DNA of 17,321 nt from NCBI GenBank assembly GCA_964420045.1, contig CAYQPQ010000023.1, forward strand, positions 1-17,321, written 5' to 3'. How positions within the stretch are numbered: position 1 is the stretch's first letter; every line of letters starts with the position of its first letter. The translations under genes were made by a program, and so were the position numbers. Shown in pieces: positions 13,674 to 17,321 of this stretch. Source of the stretch: GCA-016699975 sp964420045 (GTDB lineage: Bacteria; Patescibacteriota; Minisyncoccia; Moranbacterales; UBA1568). The notes below the pieces were generated by a model. The model worked only from the letters and a program-made list of their open reading frames with translations. It made no database searches and was not told where the DNA came from.

Positions 13674-14150
13674 ATGAATACAGTATTTGCCGTTGTGGCG
13701 GGGGTGGCTCTAGTGGGAGTGGGTATGTTGTTCTATCGATCGTCGGAGGCACAAGGTGTGAATGAAGTACGTCAAGTAACGAAGAACGCTATGATGCAAG
13801 ATGAATCATCGACAGGGGCGGGTTCGGAATTGAAAATCGAGACCATGAAAGAAGGAACAGGGGATCGGGTGGTGAAATCGGGCGATACAATCTCTGTGCA
13901 CTACACAGGGAGGCTTGTGGATGGAACGAAATTTGACTCGAGTCTTGATCGTGGCACGCCGTTTACATTCACGATTGGAGCGGGTCAGGTAATCAAAGGT
14001 TGGGATGAGGGATTCCTTGGTATGAAGGTGGGAGAGAAACGAACGCTTACCATTCCCGCAGACAAAGGCTATGGTGCAACCGGCGCAGGAGGCGTTATTC
14101 CACCTAATGCGACGCTCATATTTGAGACGGAGTTGGTTTCCATCCAGTAA
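13674..14150 (+). CDS. Membrane-anchored FKBP-type peptidyl-prolyl isomerase
   Basis: This 158-residue protein has an N-terminal membrane segment (about 3-20, with few charges before it), a linker to about 50 and a complete FKBP domain (52-158). Signature parts are ISVHYTGRLVDGTKFDSS, PFTFTIGAGQVIKGWDEG, MKVGEKRTLTIPADKGYG and VIPPNATLIFETEL, including the pocket residues Tyr, Asp, Val-Ile and Trp of FK506-binding proteins. It catalyses cis-trans isomerisation of proline bonds and, placed outside the membrane, probably helps fold exported proteins. It starts 26 bases after the mobile element, so its promoter may lie within or be replaced by element sequence; no clear one is visible. It faces the envelope-stress operon across a shared terminator. 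Confidence 0.95.
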   Translation: MNTVFAVVAGVALVGVGMLFYRSSEAQGVNEVRQVTKNAMMQDESSTGAGSELKIETMKEGTGDRVVKSGDTISVHYTGRLVDGTKFDSSLDRGTPFTFTIGAGQVIKGWDEGFLGMKVGEKRTLTIPADKGYGATGAGGVIPPNATLIFETELVSIQ

Positions 14151-14185
14151 GTTTGCTAGTGCGAGAAATCCTCTTGTGTATACTG

Positions 14186-14215
14186 AAAAACTCCTGCAAT
14201 GTTGCAGGAGTTTTT
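14186..14215. terminator. Bidirectional terminator between convergent genes
   Basis: AAAAACTCCTGCAA (14186-14199) and TTGCAGGAGTTTTT (14202-14215) make a perfect 14-bp stem. A-tract and T-tract flanks let it stop both the FKBP transcript (+) and the sigma-factor operon (-), whose last stop codon is 38 bases away. The two-base gap means the actual loop is formed by opening the top pair or pairs. Confidence 0.88.
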
Positions 14216-14253
14216 GCTGATTCTGCTTGGGAACTGTTCGGATAGATAGAGGA

Positions 14254-14751
14254 CTATCTTACGATATGGCCCATACTGTCTCCATGACCGCGCATATCAT
14301 TGCCTGCTCCGAGACCAATGAATCCTTCGGGGATATTGTTTGCCTTGGCCCACGCTTCCATTTCTTCTCGATGTTTTTTGGCATCTGCGCGGCGCTCTTC
14401 GGGCGTCATACCTTGGCGCGATTCAAAATTTGCTTCGCGCTCTTTTTGAAGCTCCTCGTGTTTTGTGAGAACGAGCGATTTCTGTTCTTCGTTGAGTGTT
14501 CCTTTTGAGACGGCTTCGGAAAGTCTCTCTTCGAATCGCTGTTCCATTTGTGCTTGGCGCGCTTCCCGATCTTCATTAAAGACGTTCTGTACATCGTCCT
14601 TGTTCAGATTGAACCGGCCGACAATTCGCTCGATGAGGGATGTTCTCGATGTATTTCCTTCAGCTGAGGCATTACCTACGAGAAAAAACCCACCCGCTGC
14701 AAGTGTACCAAATGCAATGACAAGTGCTGCAAGTATTCTTACTGAAATCAT
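14254..14751 (-). CDS. Spy/CpxP-like secreted helical protein
   Basis: This 165-residue protein starts at the ATG of MISVRILAAL (14751), giving a clean signal peptide (hydrophobic to about 27, NASA near 30); an upstream ATG would overlap the preceding gene and spoil the signal. The mature part is helical and charged: LNKDDVQNVFNEDREARQ, RFEERLSEAVSKGTLNEEQK, LTKHEELQKEREANFESRQG and MTPEERRADAKKHREEM. The LNEEQ and MTPEER pieces resemble the LTxxQ repeats of the Spy/CpxP chaperone and stress-sensor family. The C-terminus (DMRGHGDSMGH) has His and Met that could bind metal. It is the last gene of an operon headed by an ECF sigma factor, as expected for an exported stress effector or feedback sensor. 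Family assignment is moderate. Confidence 0.75.
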   Translation of the reverse strand: MISVRILAALVIAFGTLAAGGFFLVGNASAEGNTSRTSLIERIVGRFNLNKDDVQNVFNEDREARQAQMEQRFEERLSEAVSKGTLNEEQKSLVLTKHEELQKEREANFESRQGMTPEERRADAKKHREEMEAWAKANNIPEGFIGLGAGNDMRGHGDSMGHIVR

Positions 14752-14776
14752 ACATGTTTCTTGAGGAATTATTCTA

Positions 14777-15553
14777 TCAGTCGTGTGCGCCACGTGTACT
14801 CTTATACGGTTCATCCGAGAGGGAGTTTGCATGTGGTTTCAACATACCCTGACCCTCGCGGAGTGGGCGAATGAAAAGTGCTTGAAAGTCGTTGTCTTTT
14901 CCCGGCGTTCCGAGTATGAGGAGGGTTTCTCCGGATTGGATTCTTACCCTCGGACTCATTCGAGTGTCACTGTTTGTGTGTATGGTCCATGTCTCAGATC
15001 GTGGTGTCTGGAGGAGAAATGAGTCTGCTTTTGTTTCCGTTACCTTACCGGCAAGCGCTCCGTTTTGCGGAGATGACCATCGCAGTGCTCTCGGAGGGAG
15101 AATGCCGTGGAAAGCTTCCGGAGTCCCGTCTTCAAATGCCCGGTCGAGACGCTCATCGAGTCGGACGAAGTGAATGAGCAATGTTGCTGTAAGGATGACG
15201 AGTGTGATGAGGCTGCCGACAAACAGCGTGCGATAGCGATAGCCTCGTTTTGTATTTCGAAATGTGAGAATGCCAAAGAGAACAGAGAGTCCGAAGAGGC
15301 TGATCCATATAAGCGGCGTTGAGAAAAAGAGGAAAAATGGCGGATGTTGAAATCCGAACGACCGGAATATCTCGGGACCGATATCGAGAATATCAATCAG
15401 TCCAAGAGAGAGAAAGAGTGCTCCAATAATCCCCATGCTTCCGAGGAGTATCCAAAAAGAGATATTCTTTGCGATGATGACCCACCGCGGCGTCGGAGTG
15501 ATGCGCTCTTTTTTTATAGTCTCAATGATGTTGGGGATGGAATGCTGATTCAT
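14777..15553 (-). CDS. Three-pass membrane protein, candidate anti-sigma factor
   Basis: This 258-residue protein has a 30-residue N-terminal cytosolic segment (IPNIIETIKKERITPTPRW), three membrane helices (about 31-53, 73-98 and 108-130) and a C-terminal domain of about 125 residues. With the N-terminus inside, three helices place the C-terminal domain outside. That domain looks beta-rich (ALAGKVTETKADSFLLQTPR, GETLLILGTPGKDND), similar in feel to a small barrel. It is encoded 62 bp after an ECF sigma factor and 25 bp before a Spy-like gene. The place and topology suit a transmembrane regulator that holds the sigma factor in check. It lacks the usual zinc-type (HxxxCxxC) anti-sigma motif, so if it is one it is of a different type. 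I recall similar sigma-adjacent proteins with KPRW/TPRW near the first helix in Parcubacteria. Confidence 0.7.
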   Translation of the reverse strand: MNQHSIPNIIETIKKERITPTPRWVIIAKNISFWILLGSMGIIGALFLSLGLIDILDIGPEIFRSFGFQHPPFFLFFSTPLIWISLFGLSVLFGILTFRNTKRGYRYRTLFVGSLITLVILTATLLIHFVRLDERLDRAFEDGTPEAFHGILPPRALRWSSPQNGALAGKVTETKADSFLLQTPRSETWTIHTNSDTRMSPRVRIQSGETLLILGTPGKDNDFQALFIRPLREGQGMLKPHANSLSDEPYKSTRGAHD

Positions 15554-15615
15554 ACAAGAAGGAGAGAAATGAAGAATAGGGATTTTGGAATAGTGTTCGT
15601 GTACATGATGCGTAT

Positions 15616-16233
15616 CTATGTTGCACTCTCGTCGAAATGATGGTAGATTCCTTGCTTCTTAGCTTCTTCCTTGAGAAGTTTGCGTCCTCGGTTTATGAGT
15701 GAAGCAACGGTTCCTTTTGGTTTTTCGACGATATCTATGATTTCATCGTAACTTTTTTCCTCGAGAAACTTGAGGATGAGAACTTCTCGGTAGAGCAGAG
15801 GGAGTGAGGTGATGATGGCGGAAATTTTCTCGAGTTTGTCTTTGATGTCGATTGTTTGCGTTATATTTTCCGGATCTTGGAAAAGGTGGGAGAAATCTTC
15901 GGTATCAAGTCCGACGGTTTTCGGGCGTGAAGATTTTTTTCGTATGGCATCGATGACAGTGTTTCGGCAGATATGGTATATCCATGTTGAGAATGTGAGA
16001 TCGCCATCGAAAGCATTGAGATTTTTGTACACCTTGATAAACGTTTCCTGAAGGATGTCCTCTATGTCTTCGTCGGAGGAAAATGATATCCTTCGGACGT
16101 ATCGAAACAGCCGATCCCAGTATCGTTCAACGATGCCCGAAAAAGCATCCGGGCTGGCGAGTGAAGCGACAACAATGTCGCCGTCACTTAACTCGCGATT
16201 ATTGCTCGCTTGATGGTTTTCTTGCGTTGCCAT
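15616..16233 (-). CDS. ECF-type RNA polymerase sigma-70 factor
   Basis: This 205-residue protein has sigma region 2 at about 30-100 (FSGIVERYWDRLFRYVRRI, DIEDILQETFIKVYKNL and the -10 recognition helix STWIYHICRNTVIDAIRKK) and region 4 at about 134-190 (LPLLYREVLILKFLEEKSYDEI and the -35 recognition helix KGTVASLINRGRKLL). There is no region 3, as in extracytoplasmic-function sigma factors. It directs polymerase to envelope or stress genes. ATG 16233 is chosen; a GTG at 16275 would add 14 residues. It heads an operon with a three-pass membrane protein and a Spy-like secreted protein, a layout that fits signal transduction from the envelope. Its own promoter has a good -10 but a poor -35, so it could be self-activated. 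Confidence 0.93.
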   Translation of the reverse strand: MATQENHQASNNRELSDGDIVVASLASPDAFSGIVERYWDRLFRYVRRISFSSDEDIEDILQETFIKVYKNLNAFDGDLTFSTWIYHICRNTVIDAIRKKSSRPKTVGLDTEDFSHLFQDPENITQTIDIKDKLEKISAIITSLPLLYREVLILKFLEEKSYDEIIDIVEKPKGTVASLINRGRKLLKEEAKKQGIYHHFDESAT

Positions 16234-16305
16234 GAGTGAAATATATCCGACCGATTCCTTGTTGTACGGAATCACGGTGCCGAAGTTTGCGTTTTCTTCT
16301 ATAAA

Positions 16306-16311
16306 AGTATA
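16306..16311 (-). promoter_or_regulatory. -10 element of the sigma-factor operon
   Basis: TATACT on the minus strand (16311-16306) places the start near 16299, with a leader of about 65 bases. The hexamer 17 bp upstream is TATCAA, a poor -35. The leader contains GATTCC (16253-16258) and GGAATC (16268-16273), a 6-bp inverted repeat. Confidence 0.4.
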
Positions 16312-16328
16312 CCGAAAACACGACTGCT

Positions 16329-16357
16329 TTGATAGCGTTTTTCGGACATGGTATGGT
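16329..16357 (+). promoter_or_regulatory. Promoter of the YdjM-like gene
   Basis: TTGATA (16329-16334), a 17-bp spacer and TATGGT (16352-16357), giving a start near 16364. It is back to back with the sigma-operon promoter. Confidence 0.5.
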
Positions 16358-16408
16358 GAGGGTGTTTCCTACTGAACGTTCCTCGTGTTCTCGAGGGGGT
16401 TTCGCGCA

Positions 16409-17125
16409 ATGTTTAGGGATGAGTTCGTGCAATATAAACACGCTATGGCGAGCTTTCGGACGCACATTTCATTTGGAATAGCTTGTGGAGTGCTGAGCAT
16501 CTTCCTGCTTATGGGATCTGCTCTGGTGCCGCCTTCGTGGAGTTTTTTTGTGTTTTCTTGGCTTCTGGTGACGATTGGCTCAATTCTCCCGGATATGGAC
16601 AGTGACTCGGGGATACCGTTTCATGTGACATTTGGTTCGCTTTCACTTATTGCTGGGGGGCTGGCATTTTTGGTAACGTACCAGCAAACTCCGCACGAAT
16701 ACCTGCGTATTGCCGGTTGGGTTCTTGGTGCCATGATCTGCGTGTGGAGTGTTGTCGGCTCGCTCTTCCAACGGTTTACCCGGCATCGGGGAATGGCGCA
16801 TTCGATTCCTGCGGCGGTACTTGCCGGACTTCTTGTCTTTTCAGTTGCTTCTCATGCGGGATTTGACGAATGGCCAGCTTTTCTTTTGGGAGTCGCGATG
16901 GCGTTTGGCTATCTCACACACCTTATCCTTGATGAAATCTACGCGGTTGTAAATTTTCATGGGTCGCTTTTCGTGCCAAACAAAGCGCTTGGGAGTGCAC
17001 TGAAACTGTTTTCAGACAGTTGGAGAATTAACCTGCTTGTCTATGGAAGCATTGCTCTCTTTGTTATTGTGAGTCATGGCGAAATCATTCGCCTCGGGGA
17101 ACGACTCGTGAGAGTGCTTCACTAG
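16409..17125 (+). CDS. YdjM/DUF457-family membrane-bound metal-dependent hydrolase
   Basis: This 238-residue protein has about five or six membrane segments and the conserved polar residues of the YdjM family (PF04307): HISFG (His19), ILPDMDSDSG (Asp62, Asp64, Asp66), HRGMAHS (His126, His131) and GYLTHLILDEI (His171, Asp175). These residues are thought to form a metal site in the membrane; the reaction is not established, and the E. coli member is SOS-induced. ATG 16409 is chosen because GAGGGGG lies about ten bases upstream; a GTG at 16385 would add eight residues. It is transcribed divergently from the ECF sigma operon. The second MITE-like element starts 14 bases after its stop codon and could terminate its transcript. 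Confidence 0.87.
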   Translation: MFRDEFVQYKHAMASFRTHISFGIACGVLSIFLLMGSALVPPSWSFFVFSWLLVTIGSILPDMDSDSGIPFHVTFGSLSLIAGGLAFLVTYQQTPHEYLRIAGWVLGAMICVWSVVGSLFQRFTRHRGMAHSIPAAVLAGLLVFSVASHAGFDEWPAFLLGVAMAFGYLTHLILDEIYAVVNFHGSLFVPNKALGSALKLFSDSWRINLLVYGSIALFVIVSHGEIIRLGERLVRVLH

Positions 17126-17139
17126 TGCGTAAGTCCTAA

Positions 17140-17280
17140 GAGGGTGTCTGAAAAGCTCTACAAAAATGCACAATGTAACCGCTTTTCCGAAAGAAATTCT
17201 TTTTTTGCTTGTCTTACACTTCGTACGAAAGCCGCAAAAAAAGAATTTCTTTCGGAAAAACAGCCTTTTTAGACACACTC
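17140..17280. mobile_element. MITE-like element, copy 2, with core loop inverted
   Basis: This 141-bp copy is flanked by TAA (17137-17139 and 17281-17283). Its first 41 bases are identical to copy 1. The 28-bp arms (17181-17208 and 17234-17261) match copy 1 except for one base (C at 17182, where copy 1 has T at 13550). The 25-base loop (17209-17233) is the exact reverse complement of the loop in copy 1. The right end has one extra T. The target duplication differs from copy 1, which shows two independent insertions rather than one segmental duplication. Confidence 0.8.
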
Positions 17281-17321
17281 TAATCTTGTTGAGAACTGAA
17301 TGTGAACTGAATGCTGACATC

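Noticed and set aside
1..17321. UGA recoding as in some CPR lineages
   Set aside because: Tryptophan and glycine positions in conserved motifs use standard codons, and genes end normally at TGA, TAA or TAG without in-frame UGA.
1..17321. CRISPR array or defence island
   Set aside because: No regularly spaced repeat with unique spacers was seen; the only long repeats are the two mobile elements.

Overview
The window looks like a chromosomal segment from a small-genome bacterium, most likely a Parcubacteria-type member of the Candidate Phyla Radiation (CPR; Patescibacteria). This is an inference. It rests on a secreted coiled-coil protein and a sigma-factor/three-membrane-segment-protein pair that I recall from such genomes, on the many single-gene transcription units, and on several starts without a Shine-Dalgarno that sit directly behind a -10 box. 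UGA is used normally as stop. There are no rRNA, tRNA or CRISPR features.

Layout. 1-690: a small HTH gene on the minus strand, direct-repeat operator candidates and a strong hairpin. 690-1628: a Fic AMP-transferase with a C-terminal DNA-binding helix-turn-helix, behind a promoter covered by a 10-bp inverted repeat. 1909-4988 (+): a secreted coiled-coil protein, a PgaC/IcaA-like processive glycosyltransferase and a CYTH phosphohydrolase/cyclase-fold protein, with promoters of their own (good for the first two, only a -10 for the third). 5181-6188 (+): an unrecognised 335-aa protein with a clear promoter and terminator. 6301-7620 (-): a TreT-like family-4 glycosyltransferase that appears to be leaderless.

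7730-12814 (-): an apparent operon read from right to left: CsoR/FrmR/CstR-family repressor, HlyD/AcrA-type adaptor, HAE1-type RND pump, DUF2892 membrane protein. Its promoter (perfect TTGACA) carries a near-perfect palindrome over the -10, so an autoregulated thiol-, persulfide-, aldehyde- or metal-responsive efflux unit is likely. A hairpin at 7678-7707 ends it.

12982-14150 (+): a single-pass membrane protein and a membrane-anchored FKBP prolyl isomerase, separated by a 140-bp mobile repeat. 14254-16233 (-): a likely envelope-stress operon of ECF sigma factor, three-pass membrane protein (candidate anti-sigma factor) and Spy/CpxP-like secreted protein. 16409-17125 (+): a YdjM-family membrane protein on a divergent promoter.

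The most unusual feature is a pair of MITE-like elements, 13508-13647 and 17140-17280. They are nearly identical, have matching ends and 3-bp TNA target duplications (TTA and TAA), and contain a 28-bp inverted repeat around a 25-bp loop. The loop lies in exactly opposite orientation in the two copies, so the core has flipped at least once.
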